DNA of 64,000 nt, taken from assembly GCF_000380245.2 (NCBI RefSeq), contig NZ_HG428741.1, positions 570,226-634,225 on the forward strand, written 5' to 3'. Positions within the stretch are counted from its first letter, which is position 1. The number at the start of each line of letters is the position of its first letter. The notes beneath the pieces are model-generated. The model saw only the letters and a list, made by a program, of their open reading frames with translations. It was not told the origin of the DNA and made no database searches. The translations under genes were made by a program, and so were the position numbers. Positions 16,859-26,820 of this stretch are shown piece after piece. The DNA is from Bacillus massiliigorillae. GTDB lineage: Bacteria; Bacillota; Bacilli; Bacillales; DSM-1321.

Positions 16859-19414
16859 ATGTCTGTTGCGATTAAGCAAAATGGTAAGAAAAGTATTGAA
16901 AGTCTAAATCAGGACATTAAGTTGTTCCCACAGGTTCATCCGATTACACCAGATATGAAACTCACGCATAAAGGCGTTTCGCGTTTAGTTATGATTGATC
17001 GATATTCGTTTAAAGACACCGAGAAAATCACCTTATCGAATGGTGATTTTGTTGTGTTAACGATTAAAGAGGATCCGAAGTTTCCAGCTCGTGGTTTAGG
17101 ACATATTGTTAGCATTGACTGGGAAAAGAAAAAAGCGAAAGTGTTGGTCGAGGATGAATTCCGTGGTTCATTAGACAAACCTGAAGAAATTGAAACAGGC
17201 ATTATTAATCGCTCTCTAGATGTCATCGAGAAGCCACTTGAAATTTACTATGAACAAATTGCAAAAAGAAATGCAACAGGGCTAGCTTCTGTTGAAACAA
17301 CAGAAGAAAAACGACAAGAGTGGTTCGAAAAGTTTTATCAAGAGTTAGCTAATATGAACTTTGTACCAGCAGGAAGAGTACTATATGGTGCAGGCTCACA
17401 AACTGATGTTACATACTTTAACTGCTATGTGATGCCATTTGTACCTGATTCTCGTGAAGGAATATCCGATCATCGTAAGCAAGTGATGGAGATTATGAGC
17501 CGTGGTGGCGGTGTTGGAACGAACGGTTCAACGTTACGACCTCGCAATACATTAGCTAAAGGCGTAAATGGTAAATCATCAGGTTCTGTTTCGTGGTTGG
17601 ATGATATCGCGAAGCTGACGCATCTTGTTGAGCAAGGTGGATCCAGACGTGGAGCACAAATGATCATGTTAGCAGATTGGCACCCAGACATCATTGAATT
17701 CATCATATCTAAGATGCAAAATCCTCGTATTTTGCGATTCTTGATTGAAAATACAAAAGATGAAAATATCAAAAAATATGCCAATGAAAAATTAAAGCTA
17801 ACTCCTTTAACTGAACAAGAGAGAGCGATGTATCAAGGAATACTTAATTATAAACAAATTCCAGGTCAAGGTGGTTTTTCAGACCAAATAATTAGTGAAG
17901 CTGAAGAGAAGCTCCATACGGGTGGACATTATAGCGTGCATAATCCAGAATTCTTAACGGGTGCTAATATTTCTGTTTGCTTGACGAAAGAATTTATGGA
18001 AGCAGTAGAACAAAATAAAGACTATGAACTACGTTTTCCGCATGTAGAGAGTTATGATGAAGAGGAAATGAAGGTATATAATGCAGAGTGGCACGAAGTA
18101 GGCGATGTTCGCGAGTGGGAAAAGCGTGGACATAAGGTGCGTGTATATCGCTCTATTAAAGCACAAGAGCTATGGAACTTAATTAATATATGTGCGACGT
18201 ATTCAGCTGAACCAGGCATTTTCTTCATCGATAATGCCAATGATATGACGAATGCAAAAGCATATGGACAACAGGTAGTAGCAACAAATCCGTGTGGAGA
18301 ACAACCCTTAGCTCCTTACTCTGTCTGTAACTTAGCAGCTATCAACTTAGCGCAAATGGCAGATAAAGAGAACAAAACAGTTAATTTTGAGAAACTGAAA
18401 CGCACTGTAGAAGTAGGAGTACGTATGCAAGATAACGTAATCGATGCAACACCTTACTTCCTTGAAGAGAATAAAAAGCAAGCACTTGGTGAGCGTCGTG
18501 TTGGCTTAGGTGTCATGGGCTTACATGATTTACTTATTTATTGCGAATCTGAATATGGATCAGAAGAGTCAAATAAACTGGTGGAACAAGTATTTGAAAC
18601 AATTGCTACTACAGCGTATAGAGCATCTGTAGAATTAAGTAAAGAAAAAGGTACCTTCCCATTTTTAGAAGGAAAGACAGAAGCAGAAACAAACCAGCTT
18701 CGTTCTAACTTTATTCAAACAGGTTTTATGCAAAAAATGCCGCAAGAAATTAAAGAAGATATTATGAAATATGGTATTCGTAATTCACATTTACTAACTG
18801 TTGCTCCAACTGGAAGTACTGGAACGATGGTTGGTGTTTCTACTGGGCTTGAACCATACTTCTCATTCTCGTACTTTAGAAGTGGTCGCTTAGGTAAATT
18901 CATCGAAGTTAAGGCAGATATTGTGCAAGAATATTTAGACCGTCATCCAGAAGAGGATCCTAACAATTTACCAAGTTGGTTTGTTTCAGCGATGGAATTA
19001 TCTCCTGAAGCACATGCTGATGTACAATGTATCATTCAACGCTGGATAGATAGTTCAATATCTAAAACAGTTAATGCACCTAAAGGCTACACAGTTGAAC
19101 AAGTTGAAAAAGTGTACGAGCGTCTATATAAAGGTGGTGCTAAAGGTGGCACAGTGTATGTAGATGGAAGCCGTGATTCACAAGTATTAACATTAAAAGC
19201 AGAAGAAAATCATTTTGAACAACAAGAACTACTTTTAGAGGATGAAACGAAAGTTGTTTTAGTTGATACGATTAATGAGTTACGTTCTACTAAAGTTACC
19301 ATTGGATCTGAAGTAGGAGATACATGTCCTGTATGCCGTAAAGGTGAAGTACAGGAGATGGGTGGATGTAATACTTGTACAAACTGTGGTGCACAGTTGA
19401 AATGTGGTTTGTAA
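16859..19414 (+). CDS. nrdJ: Adenosylcobalamin-dependent (class II) ribonucleotide reductase
   Basis: An 851-residue vitamin B12-dependent ribonucleotide reductase making dNTPs without a radical-carrying second subunit. ATNPCGEQPLAP holds an active-site cysteine; FNCYVMP and GVGTNGSTLRPR are substrate-binding blocks; the C-terminus carries a cysteine cluster (CPVC, CNTCTNCGAQLKC) for redox shuttling or zinc. ATG at 16859 follows AAAGGAGAGA by 6 bases; the open frame continues upstream to 16736 without a ribosome site. Monocistronic behind NrdR-like boxes. It allows dNTP synthesis with or without oxygen if B12 is available. Confidence 0.93.
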   Translation: MSVAIKQNGKKSIESLNQDIKLFPQVHPITPDMKLTHKGVSRLVMIDRYSFKDTEKITLSNGDFVVLTIKEDPKFPARGLGHIVSIDWEKKKAKVLVEDEFRGSLDKPEEIETGIINRSLDVIEKPLEIYYEQIAKRNATGLASVETTEEKRQEWFEKFYQELANMNFVPAGRVLYGAGSQTDVTYFNCYVMPFVPDSREGISDHRKQVMEIMSRGGGVGTNGSTLRPRNTLAKGVNGKSSGSVSWLDDIAKLTHLVEQGGSRRGAQMIMLADWHPDIIEFIISKMQNPRILRFLIENTKDENIKKYANEKLKLTPLTEQERAMYQGILNYKQIPGQGGFSDQIISEAEEKLHTGGHYSVHNPEFLTGANISVCLTKEFMEAVEQNKDYELRFPHVESYDEEEMKVYNAEWHEVGDVREWEKRGHKVRVYRSIKAQELWNLINICATYSAEPGIFFIDNANDMTNAKAYGQQVVATNPCGEQPLAPYSVCNLAAINLAQMADKENKTVNFEKLKRTVEVGVRMQDNVIDATPYFLEENKKQALGERRVGLGVMGLHDLLIYCESEYGSEESNKLVEQVFETIATTAYRASVELSKEKGTFPFLEGKTEAETNQLRSNFIQTGFMQKMPQEIKEDIMKYGIRNSHLLTVAPTGSTGTMVGVSTGLEPYFSFSYFRSGRLGKFIEVKADIVQEYLDRHPEEDPNNLPSWFVSAMELSPEAHADVQCIIQRWIDSSISKTVNAPKGYTVEQVEKVYERLYKGGAKGGTVYVDGSRDSQVLTLKAEENHFEQQELLLEDETKVVLVDTINELRSTKVTIGSEVGDTCPVCRKGEVQEMGGCNTCTNCGAQLKCGL

Positions 19415-19430
19415 ATAAAAAATAGATGAG

Positions 19431-19479
19431 AGACTGTTTCATAAGTCAGAATTACTGACTTTATGAGGCAGTCTTTTTT
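19431..19479 (+). terminator. nrdJ terminator
   Basis: AGACTGTTTCATAAGTCAG pairs imperfectly with CTGACTTTATGAGGCAGTCT, followed by six T. Confidence 0.88.
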
Positions 19480-19663
19480 GATTGATTGTTATTAATAAGT
19501 AAAGGTAAAAGGGTAGCTATGAGGAGTATGGATAAAGTTATCGTTAGTTTTAAGTTTTTTATTTTTGAACGGGGGAATTCCAAATTTTTTGCAGAGACTT
19601 TTTCTTACATCAGTAAAAAATAACAGGAATCTATAGAAATAACAAAGAAATTTGGTGAACTCT

Positions 19664-20689
19664 TTGAAGCCTTTTATTCCTCAACTTGTATATATTGAAC
19701 CACAAGCATTAGACTATCCTTTAGGGCGTGAATTGAAAGAGAAATTCGAGAAAATGGGAATTGAAATAAAAGAAACGACATCTCACAATCAAATTCGTAA
19801 TCTTCCTGGTGATACAGATTTACAAAAATATCGAGTAGCTAAATCGACTCTCGTTGTGGGTGTTCGTCGTACACTTAAATTCGATACGTCAAAGCCTTCA
19901 GCGGAATATGCCATACCTTTAGCAACGGGATGTATGGGGCACTGTCATTATTGCTACTTACAAACGACACTGGGAAGTAAACCATATATACGGACCTATG
20001 TTAATTTAGATGAAATCTTTGAGCAAGCAGAGAAATACATGGACGAACGAAAACCAGAAATTACACGCTTTGAAGCAGCTTGTACCTCTGATATTGTCGG
20101 CATTGATCATTTAACGCACTCTTTAAAGAAAGCGATAGAATTTTTCGGGAGAACTGAGTTAGGAAGACTGCGTTTTGTTACGAAATTTCATCATGTGGAT
20201 CATTTATTAGATGCGAAACATAATGGGCATACTCGTTTTCGCTTTAGTGTTAATTCTCGCTACGTTATAAAGAATTTTGAGCCTGGTACTTCTAGTTTTG
20301 ACCAGCGTTTGGAAGCGGCTAAGAAAGTGGCAAATGCAGGGTATCCATTAGGCTTTATTGTAGCACCTATTTATATGCATGATGATTGGCAAGAAGGCTA
20401 TTTTGAATTATTTGAAAGATTAGCTGAATCATTAGAGGGAGAGAGTATTCCTGATCTATCTTTTGAGCTTATTCAGCATCGATTTACTAAGCCTGCTAAG
20501 AAAGTGATTGAAAAGCATTATCCGAAAACAAAGCTTGAACTAGACGAATCGAAACGTAAATATAAATGGGGTAAGTATGGAATCGGCAAATATGTATATC
20601 CAACCGAAGAAGCGAATGATTTAGAAACAACCATTTCCAGTTATATTCAACAATTCTTTCCGCATGCTACTATTGCATATTTCACGTAA
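19664..20689 (+). CDS. splB: Spore photoproduct lyase
   Basis: A 341-residue radical-SAM enzyme that reverses the spore photoproduct thymine dimer at germination. The 4Fe-4S cysteines are Cys90, Cys94 and Cys97 (CMGHCHYC). The N-terminus from the TTG at 19664 (MKPFIPQLVYIEP) aligns with B. subtilis SplB, and GGTGA lies 6 bases upstream; GTG at 19655 is an alternative. No obvious sigma-G promoter is visible in the 185-bp gap. The usual partner gene splA is not found just upstream. Confidence 0.95.
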   Translation: MKPFIPQLVYIEPQALDYPLGRELKEKFEKMGIEIKETTSHNQIRNLPGDTDLQKYRVAKSTLVVGVRRTLKFDTSKPSAEYAIPLATGCMGHCHYCYLQTTLGSKPYIRTYVNLDEIFEQAEKYMDERKPEITRFEAACTSDIVGIDHLTHSLKKAIEFFGRTELGRLRFVTKFHHVDHLLDAKHNGHTRFRFSVNSRYVIKNFEPGTSSFDQRLEAAKKVANAGYPLGFIVAPIYMHDDWQEGYFELFERLAESLEGESIPDLSFELIQHRFTKPAKKVIEKHYPKTKLELDESKRKYKWGKYGIGKYVYPTEEANDLETTISSYIQQFFPHATIAYFT

Positions 20690-20775
20690 AGACAAATAAT
20701 TAACTAATCTACTGTAATAATCTAGTTCCTTCCTGCTTAAAGATGTATAAAGGCCGGAGACAGGAGGGAACAGCA

Positions 20776-21657
20776 TTGATTATTGATGGAGTGTTTTCCG
20801 GAGGAGGTATGAAAGGATACGCTTTAGTTGGAGCATACCAAGTTCTTGAAGAAAAGGGTTTTGTGTTTCAAAGAACAGCTGGTACTAGTGCTGGTTCAAT
20901 AATTGCTGCTTTTATTATCGCTGGTTATACGGGGAAAGAAATAGAAGAAATTATGATGGAAATGAATACAGAAATATTGTTAGATGAACGCATTGGAGGA
21001 AATCTTCCTTTCGCTAAATGGTTACTGCTTTATTGGAAGTTAGGGTTGTATAAAGGAGATAAACTGGAAGAATGGATTGCTGAGAAATTAGCAGCTAAAG
21101 GAATATATACATTTAGTGATTTACCACTTCATTCTTTTCGTATTATTGCATCTGATGTAACAAATGGGGTCATTATGGTTTTACCGGATGATTTAAATAA
21201 GTATAAAATTGATATTGCTACATTTCCGATTGCTAAAGCAGTTCGAATGAGCTGTAGTATCCCTTATTTTTTTGAACCTGTAAAACTTAATTCGAGAAAG
21301 CCTTATACCTACATCGTGGATGGAGGCGTATTAAGTAATTTTCCAATGTGGTTGTTTGATCAAGAGAATGTAAAGAAAACTCGACCTGTTATTGGGGTTA
21401 AATTAAGTGAAAATAAAGAGGAGCTACCACCAAGAAAGATCGATAATGCTATTGAAATGTTTGGTGCTTTATTTGAGACGATGAAAGATGCCCATGATAA
21501 CCGTTACATTTCTAGAAAACATGAAAAGAACATCATCTTTATTCCAACGAAGAATGTATCTGCAACGGAATTTGATTTATCATCGAAGAAGAAGCGGGAC
21601 CTTATAGAATTAGGCCGTATGTCTGCTCAAATATTTTTACGAAGTTGGGCTTATTAA
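20776..21657 (+). CDS. yqhO: Patatin-like phospholipase (YqhO)
   Basis: A 293-residue patatin-family serine hydrolase. The oxyanion loop SGGGMKGYALVG (about 8-19), nucleophile elbow GTSAGS (about 37-42) and the catalytic Asp in VDGGVLSNFP are present, so the Ser-Asp dyad is intact. Likely cytoplasmic or membrane-associated acyl hydrolase; substrate unknown. The TTG at 20776 follows CAGGAGGGAA; an upstream ATG at 20743 has no ribosome site. Convergent with yqhP. Confidence 0.9.
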   Translation: MIIDGVFSGGGMKGYALVGAYQVLEEKGFVFQRTAGTSAGSIIAAFIIAGYTGKEIEEIMMEMNTEILLDERIGGNLPFAKWLLLYWKLGLYKGDKLEEWIAEKLAAKGIYTFSDLPLHSFRIIASDVTNGVIMVLPDDLNKYKIDIATFPIAKAVRMSCSIPYFFEPVKLNSRKPYTYIVDGGVLSNFPMWLFDQENVKKTRPVIGVKLSENKEELPPRKIDNAIEMFGALFETMKDAHDNRYISRKHEKNIIFIPTKNVSATEFDLSSKKKRDLIELGRMSAQIFLRSWAY

Positions 21658-21687
21658 CATTATGGTCAAATGATTAGAATTTTAAGT

Positions 21688-21722
21688 CAAAAAAATCAGG
21701 CACGATTATGCCCGATTTTTCT
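21688..21722. terminator. Bidirectional terminator between yqhO and yqhP
   Basis: AAAAAATCAGGC and GCCCGATTTTT form a stem with A and T tracts; the yqhP stop codon lies in the loop. Confidence 0.85.
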
Positions 21723-22089
21723 TTTTGCCTTTTTTACCATCAATGACAGTTAGTTGAACATCAGATTTTTTACGATGCTTTGGTTTTCTTTTCGAATGGT
21801 TGAAAGAATAGGTAACGACATTTGAATCTTTTGGTTTTGATGTGTTACGTAGCTGTTGATTTTTTTGAGATTGCTTAGCGGCTTTTCTATATGCTTTTTG
21901 ATTAGCTGATTGAGCAGTAGATGAGCCTGAAAATCTCTTGACAACGTAAATCATAATCGCTGTAACTGCAACGATTATTAGTAACCATTTAAGTGTACCC
22001 ACTGGATCGCCAAACAGTTTGCTACCTAAGCCTAGTAACGCAAGCAAAATAATACCTGAAACAATAAAATAACTTGGACGTTTCATCAT
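21706..22089 (-). CDS. yqhP: YqhP family membrane protein
   Basis: A 127-residue protein with two N-terminal membrane segments (about 8-24 and 33-50) and a long, very basic tail rich in Lys, Arg, Gln and Ser. It matches YqhP of Bacillus by architecture and position; the function is unknown. ATG at 22089 follows AGGAGGTGG; a second ATG is adjacent. Confidence 0.8.
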   Translation of the reverse strand: MMKRPSYFIVSGIILLALLGLGSKLFGDPVGTLKWLLIIVAVTAIMIYVVKRFSGSSTAQSANQKAYRKAAKQSQKNQQLRNTSKPKDSNVVTYSFNHSKRKPKHRKKSDVQLTVIDGKKGKKKNRA

Positions 22090-22238
22090 TAAGGCCACCT
22101 CCTTAAAAGCATAAGAAAGAAGTATTGTAGGAAAATAGTAATGTACAACTAATATATCATCTTTGAATGTGGAATTTTAGAAAAACTTCTGATTCTATAT
22201 AATATGCTTCATGAATTAAAAAGCTGTTACATTTTGTT

Positions 22239-23189
22239 TTACACTATACTTTCCTTTTCTAAACCTGTTTTATTTTCTTTTTCTAATTCTAATAAACGAT
22301 TGAAAGAATGAATCGCTACTTCCACTTGATCATCTGTTGGCTTGTTAGTTGTTAACAATTGGAGCCACAGTCCTGGGTAGCCTAAAAATCTTAAAATAGG
22401 AATATCGCGTACTTTGTTAGTAATTTGTAATACTTCAAAAGCGATTCCTAACACGACAGGAATCAGTGCAATTCGATTTACAACTCGAACCCATAAGGGA
22501 TCTGTAGGTACTAGCATGTAAACAAACATACCAACAATAATTGTGAATAAGATGAAGCTACTTCCACATCGATAATGAAGTCTAGACTGTGATTGTACGT
22601 TCTCAACAGTAAGCTCTAAATTATTCTCATAAGCGTTTATTACTTTATGCTCTGCTCCGTGATATTGAAAGACTCTCTTAATTAATGGTGTAAGTGACAC
22701 AAAGTAAATATATAAAAGTAATAGAATTAATTTAAAGACACTTTCTACCATTATTTGCCCAAAATCTGAAGAAAATACAGGTCTTGTAAAATCTGCAAGA
22801 AAAACAGGTACAAGAGTAAAGATGAATTTACCAAATAAGAAGGAGAGAACGCCGATTGCTGCTACACTTAAAAACATTCCTACTTTCGAAGCTGGTTTTT
22901 CTTCTTCAATTACTTCCTCTTGTTCTTCAGCAGGGTCAACGTCAAACTTTTCTGTTGAGAAATTTAAATGCTTCGATCCGTTAGCGCTTGCATCAATAAT
23001 AGCTGCAATCCCTCTGATAAATGGAATTTTCTTGATGGAAGTTAGAAAAGGGCTTGGCGTTCGTGGAACGTGAAAATAATCGATTGTACCATCTTTTCTT
23101 CTAATAGCAGTAACAGTATGCTTTTTACCTCCGAACATGACGCCTTCCACAACCGCCTGTCCGCCGTATACGGGTTTTTCTTGTGACAT
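22239..23189 (-). CDS. yqhQ: YqhQ, DUF1385 integral membrane protein
   Basis: A 316-residue DUF1385 protein. The family N-terminus YGGQAVVEGVMFGGK (8-22) and the central RVFQYHGAEHKVINAYE are clear, with about four membrane segments from residue 100 on. No confirmed function. Monocistronic; divergent from yqhR. Confidence 0.93.
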   Translation of the reverse strand: MSQEKPVYGGQAVVEGVMFGGKKHTVTAIRRKDGTIDYFHVPRTPSPFLTSIKKIPFIRGIAAIIDASANGSKHLNFSTEKFDVDPAEEQEEVIEEEKPASKVGMFLSVAAIGVLSFLFGKFIFTLVPVFLADFTRPVFSSDFGQIMVESVFKLILLLLYIYFVSLTPLIKRVFQYHGAEHKVINAYENNLELTVENVQSQSRLHYRCGSSFILFTIIVGMFVYMLVPTDPLWVRVVNRIALIPVVLGIAFEVLQITNKVRDIPILRFLGYPGLWLQLLTTNKPTDDQVEVAIHSFNRLLELEKENKTGLEKESIV

Positions 23190-23443
23190 TTCTACACCAA
23201 CCTATGTTGTTTTATTTCACATTTAGCTTTTCCTTTGTCGTTTGCTATAGTGAGAGCTTATGCCTCTATAATTGATAAAAAAATCAATTGAGATTGGTAA
23301 GCTGTTGTACCTCTACATATATTTTACAAAAAAAATGAAGATGACTCCAGATAAATAGAAGCAACTTGAAAAAAATATCGTAAATATTTTTTTGAGAAAA
23401 AATTTCCTGAGAATAGGACATACTAGTCGTGGAGGTGTTAATG

Positions 23444-23989
23444 ATGGATAAACAACAACAAAATGATGGAAAAAGTAATTCTAAATTAGATCAAAATCAA
23501 CAAGAAAATCAATTATCTCAAAAAACAAACATTGCTTTGATAGGATTTATAGGAGGGATGTTTTGGAGTGCATTGGGACAGCTTGCATATTATTTTCATT
23601 TTACAGAGGTAGGTCCAAAAGTCATTATAACGGGATGGCTTTCGGATAAATGGACACATGGTTTTTTAGGAGTACTTATAGCAATTCTTCTTTATGGGCT
23701 TGTTTCAATCGTGGTTGCTTTTTTATATTATGCATTTTTACGTAAAGTGCGTAGTCTTTCTGCTGGAATTTTATTTGGTATTGCGATTTGGGCGATTGTT
23801 CATTATGCTTTCGTACCATTCTTTTCAGACATGAAAGGAATACAAGATATGGATTTCAATACGTTAGTTACAACGGTTTGTCTCTATATATTATACGGAG
23901 TATTTATTGGTGTTAGTGTTTCTTTTGATCATAGTGAGAGAGTACGACAGGAAGAAACGCAGCAAAAAGAGCAAAATGTACAACCATAG
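23444..23989 (+). CDS. yqhR: YqhR family membrane protein
   Basis: A 181-residue protein with a Gln/Asn-rich N-terminal tail and four predicted membrane segments (about 30-50, 70-95, 100-120 and 135-155), matching YqhR. Function unknown. Two ATG codons (23441 and 23444) follow GGAGGTG; the second is better spaced. In B. subtilis the dehydroquinase gene yqhS lies between yqhR and pepQ; it is absent here. Confidence 0.85.
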   Translation: MDKQQQNDGKSNSKLDQNQQENQLSQKTNIALIGFIGGMFWSALGQLAYYFHFTEVGPKVIITGWLSDKWTHGFLGVLIAILLYGLVSIVVAFLYYAFLRKVRSLSAGILFGIAIWAIVHYAFVPFFSDMKGIQDMDFNTLVTTVCLYILYGVFIGVSVSFDHSERVRQEETQQKEQNVQP

Positions 23990-24114
23990 TGTTATTCATT
24001 CTTTTTCCAATCTTCACAAAGTACTGTGACATCTGAAAGAATGTGATAAAATGTTCTTACTGATTGTTAAAATTATAGGTTGGTATTCTTAAAATGAATG
24101 GATAGGAGCGGACT

Positions 24115-25176
24115 ATGGATAAATTACAAAGACTACGTGCTTCATTTGATAAACTACATATTGATGGCATGCTCATTACTAATCCTTATAACAGACGTTA
24201 TATGACAGGCTTTACAGGTACTGCTGGTGTCGCTTTGATTTCTAAATCAAAAGCATTATTTATTACGGATTTCCGTTATATTGAACAAGCTACAAGCCAA
24301 TGCCCTGATTTTGAGATTGTTAAACATACGAAAGCTATTCATGAAGAGGTGGCATATCAAGCCAAACAGTTAGGTATTACGAAGTTAGGCTTTGAACAAG
24401 ATATCTTAACCTATTCTTCATATGTTACCTATAATAGAGCTTGTGAAGGTGATTTTATTCCCGTTTCTGGCGTGGTCGAGAAATTACGCTTGATAAAGAC
24501 AAACTCAGAGATTAAGATATTAAAGGAAGCTGCGAAGATTGCAGATGCAGCTTTCGAACATATTATCGGTTACATCCGTCCTGGTCTTACAGAACTGGAG
24601 GTTTCCAATGAATTAGAGTTCTTTATGAGAAAACAAGGAGCTACATCATCTTCATTCGATACAATCGTAGCTTCTGGCTACCGCTCAGCACTCCCACATG
24701 GGGTAGCTAGTGATAAAGTAATTGAAGTAGGAGACTTTGTAACGCTTGATTATGGAGCGTATTACAATGGATATGTATCGGATATTACTCGTACGATAGC
24801 GGTAGGAAATCCAAGCGATGAATTAAAAAATATTTATAATATTGTTTTAGAAGCGCAACTTAGAGGAATGGCCGGTATTAAACCAGGCATGACAGGTAAA
24901 GAGGCAGATGCGTTAACACGTGACTTCATTGAGGAAAAAGGTTTTGGTGCAAACTTTGGTCACTCAACTGGCCATGGTATTGGACTTGAAGTTCATGAAG
25001 GTCCAGCCTTGTCGATGAAGAGTGACATCGTTCTAGAGCCAGGAATGGCGGTAACGGTTGAACCAGGGATTTATGTTCCAGGTTTAGGTGGGGTTCGTAT
25101 TGAAGATGATACGATTATAACGAATGAGGGTAATGAAGCTCTTACACATTCAACAAAAGAACTTATCATTTTGTGA
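24115..25176 (+). CDS. pepQ: Xaa-Pro dipeptidase/aminopeptidase (M24 family)
   Basis: A 353-residue M24 metallopeptidase with an N-terminal creatinase-like domain (about 1-125) and a pita-bread catalytic domain. Metal ligands are visible as Asp in DYGAYYNGYVSDITRT, His in GHSTGHGIGLEVHE, Glu in TVEPGIYV and Glu in RIEDD. It cleaves peptides with proline at the second position. Corresponds to YqhT (PapA) of B. subtilis, upstream of efp; the 18-bp gap to efp suggests cotranscription, and EF-P helps translate proline stretches. Confidence 0.92.
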   Translation: MDKLQRLRASFDKLHIDGMLITNPYNRRYMTGFTGTAGVALISKSKALFITDFRYIEQATSQCPDFEIVKHTKAIHEEVAYQAKQLGITKLGFEQDILTYSSYVTYNRACEGDFIPVSGVVEKLRLIKTNSEIKILKEAAKIADAAFEHIIGYIRPGLTELEVSNELEFFMRKQGATSSSFDTIVASGYRSALPHGVASDKVIEVGDFVTLDYGAYYNGYVSDITRTIAVGNPSDELKNIYNIVLEAQLRGMAGIKPGMTGKEADALTRDFIEEKGFGANFGHSTGHGIGLEVHEGPALSMKSDIVLEPGMAVTVEPGIYVPGLGGVRIEDDTIITNEGNEALTHSTKELIIL

Positions 25177-25194
25177 TTTTTGGGAGGAAAAATA

Positions 25195-25752
25195 ATGATT
25201 TCTGTTAATGATTTTAAAACAGGATTAACAATTGAAGTAGATAACGCAATTTGGCAAGTTATGGACTTCCAACACGTTAAACCAGGTAAAGGTGCTGCAT
25301 TCGTTCGTTCTAAATTACGTAACTTACGTACTGGAGCAATCCAAGAAAAAACATTCCGTGCTGGTGAAAAAGTAGCTAAAGCACGTATTGAAAACCGCAA
25401 AATGCAATATTTATATGCAAGTGGTGATCAACACGTATTCATGGATAATGAAAGCTATGATCAAATCGAATTATCAGAAACACAAATCGAGCGCGAATTA
25501 AAATTCTTAAAAGAAAACATGGAAGTATACATCATGATGTTTGGTACTGAAACGATCGGTGTTGAACTTCCAAACACAGTAACATTAGAAGTTACTGAAA
25601 CTGAGCCAGGTATTAAAGGTGATACAGCTTCAGGTGGTACAAAACCTGCTACTGTTGAAACTGGTCTTATCGTTCAAGTACCATTCTTCGTTAACGAAGG
25701 TGACAAACTAATCATTAATACTACAGACGGTTCTTACGTATCTCGTGGATAA
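25195..25752 (+). CDS. efp: Elongation factor P
   Basis: A 185-residue EF-P with three beta-barrel domains. Lys32 in the loop PGKGAAFVR is the residue that is modified in Bacillus (5-aminopentanol) to stimulate peptide bond formation at proline runs. The C-terminal signature VPFFVNEGDKLIINTTDGSY is conserved. ATG at 25195 follows GGGAGGAAAA. Ends in a strong terminator, so spoIIIA is a separate unit. yqhV, which follows efp in B. subtilis, is missing here. Confidence 0.97.
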   Translation: MISVNDFKTGLTIEVDNAIWQVMDFQHVKPGKGAAFVRSKLRNLRTGAIQEKTFRAGEKVAKARIENRKMQYLYASGDQHVFMDNESYDQIELSETQIERELKFLKENMEVYIMMFGTETIGVELPNTVTLEVTETEPGIKGDTASGGTKPATVETGLIVQVPFFVNEGDKLIINTTDGSYVSRG

Positions 25753-25764
25753 TTAAATGAGAGA

Positions 25765-25803
25765 AGAGAGTGTTCAAATAAATGAACGCTCTCTTTTTTT
25801 TGT
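25765..25803 (+). terminator. efp terminator
   Basis: AGAGAGTGTTCA pairs with TGAACGCTCTCT around AATAAA, then a T run. Confidence 0.9.
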
Positions 25804-25890
25804 CTAATATATTTTTAAGCAAAAGTCATAAAGTGTACGAGCAACCCATACATTGTAATTGAATGATGTACTAATTGAGAGGAGGCTTGT

Positions 25891-26820
25891 ATGCAAACCG
25901 TATTATCATTTCTTCCCCAAAAAATAGCACTTTATTTTCAAGATATGCCTCCAAGGAAGTGGAATGACATTGAAGAGATACGAATTCGTATAGGGAGACC
26001 AGTAGAAATTTCTTTCAAATCTACTTATGAATTTTTACCCATCATTGTTACAGAAGAAGATGCCACCCAGTTATTAAATAATGTAACGAACTTTTCTATG
26101 TATACGATGGAAGAGGAATTGAAGCGAGGATATATCACCATTCAAGGTGGACATCGAGTTGGACTTGCTGGAAAAGTCATTCTAAATGGCGGGAATGTTA
26201 AAGCAATCATTCACATTTCTTCCTTTAATATTCGTATTGCAAAAGAACAAGTAGGATGTGCAGAACATCTTATTCCTTATTTATATAGTAATGGTTGGCA
26301 AAATACGATGATTATCGGGCCGCCACAAACAGGAAAAACAACACTGCTAAGAGACTTGGCGAGAATTATTTCTTCGGGAATACCTGAAATGAGAGTTCCA
26401 GCTATGAAGGTGGGGGTTGTAGATGAGCGTTCTGAAATTTCTGGATGTGTAAACGGTGTGCCACAACTACAATTTGGACCACGAATCGATGTTCTTGATG
26501 CTTGCCCAAAGGCTGAAGGAATGATGATGCTCATTCGCTCTATGTCACCACAAGTTATTATTGCTGATGAAATTGGTAGAAGTGAAGATAGTTTGGCTGT
26601 TCTGGAAGCTATAAATGCTGGGATTCATTTAGTTATTACTGTTCATGGCTTTTCTTATGAAGATATTATGAGGCGCCCTAACATTCGAGACATTATCAAT
26701 TTACATGTGTTTAAGAGATTCGTTGTATTAAGCAGAGATGAAAATAATGATTTTTGTTATTCCATAATAGATGAAACAGGACAACAGATATTAAAGGAGA
26801 GAGGCGTAAAGCAATGGTAA
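25891..26820 (+). CDS. spoIIIAA: SpoIIIAA, feeding-tube ATPase
   Basis: A 309-residue secretion-type ATPase needed for sigma-G activity in the forespore. Walker A GPPQTGKTTLLRD (about 147-159) and the Walker B-like VIIADEIGR are present. First gene of the eight-gene spoIIIA operon, made in the mother cell under sigma-E; I could not fix a sigma-E promoter in the 88-bp gap upstream. Overlaps spoIIIAB by 7 bp. Confidence 0.97.
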   Translation: MQTVLSFLPQKIALYFQDMPPRKWNDIEEIRIRIGRPVEISFKSTYEFLPIIVTEEDATQLLNNVTNFSMYTMEEELKRGYITIQGGHRVGLAGKVILNGGNVKAIIHISSFNIRIAKEQVGCAEHLIPYLYSNGWQNTMIIGPPQTGKTTLLRDLARIISSGIPEMRVPAMKVGVVDERSEISGCVNGVPQLQFGPRIDVLDACPKAEGMMMLIRSMSPQVIIADEIGRSEDSLAVLEAINAGIHLVITVHGFSYEDIMRRPNIRDIINLHVFKRFVVLSRDENNDFCYSIIDETGQQILKERGVKQW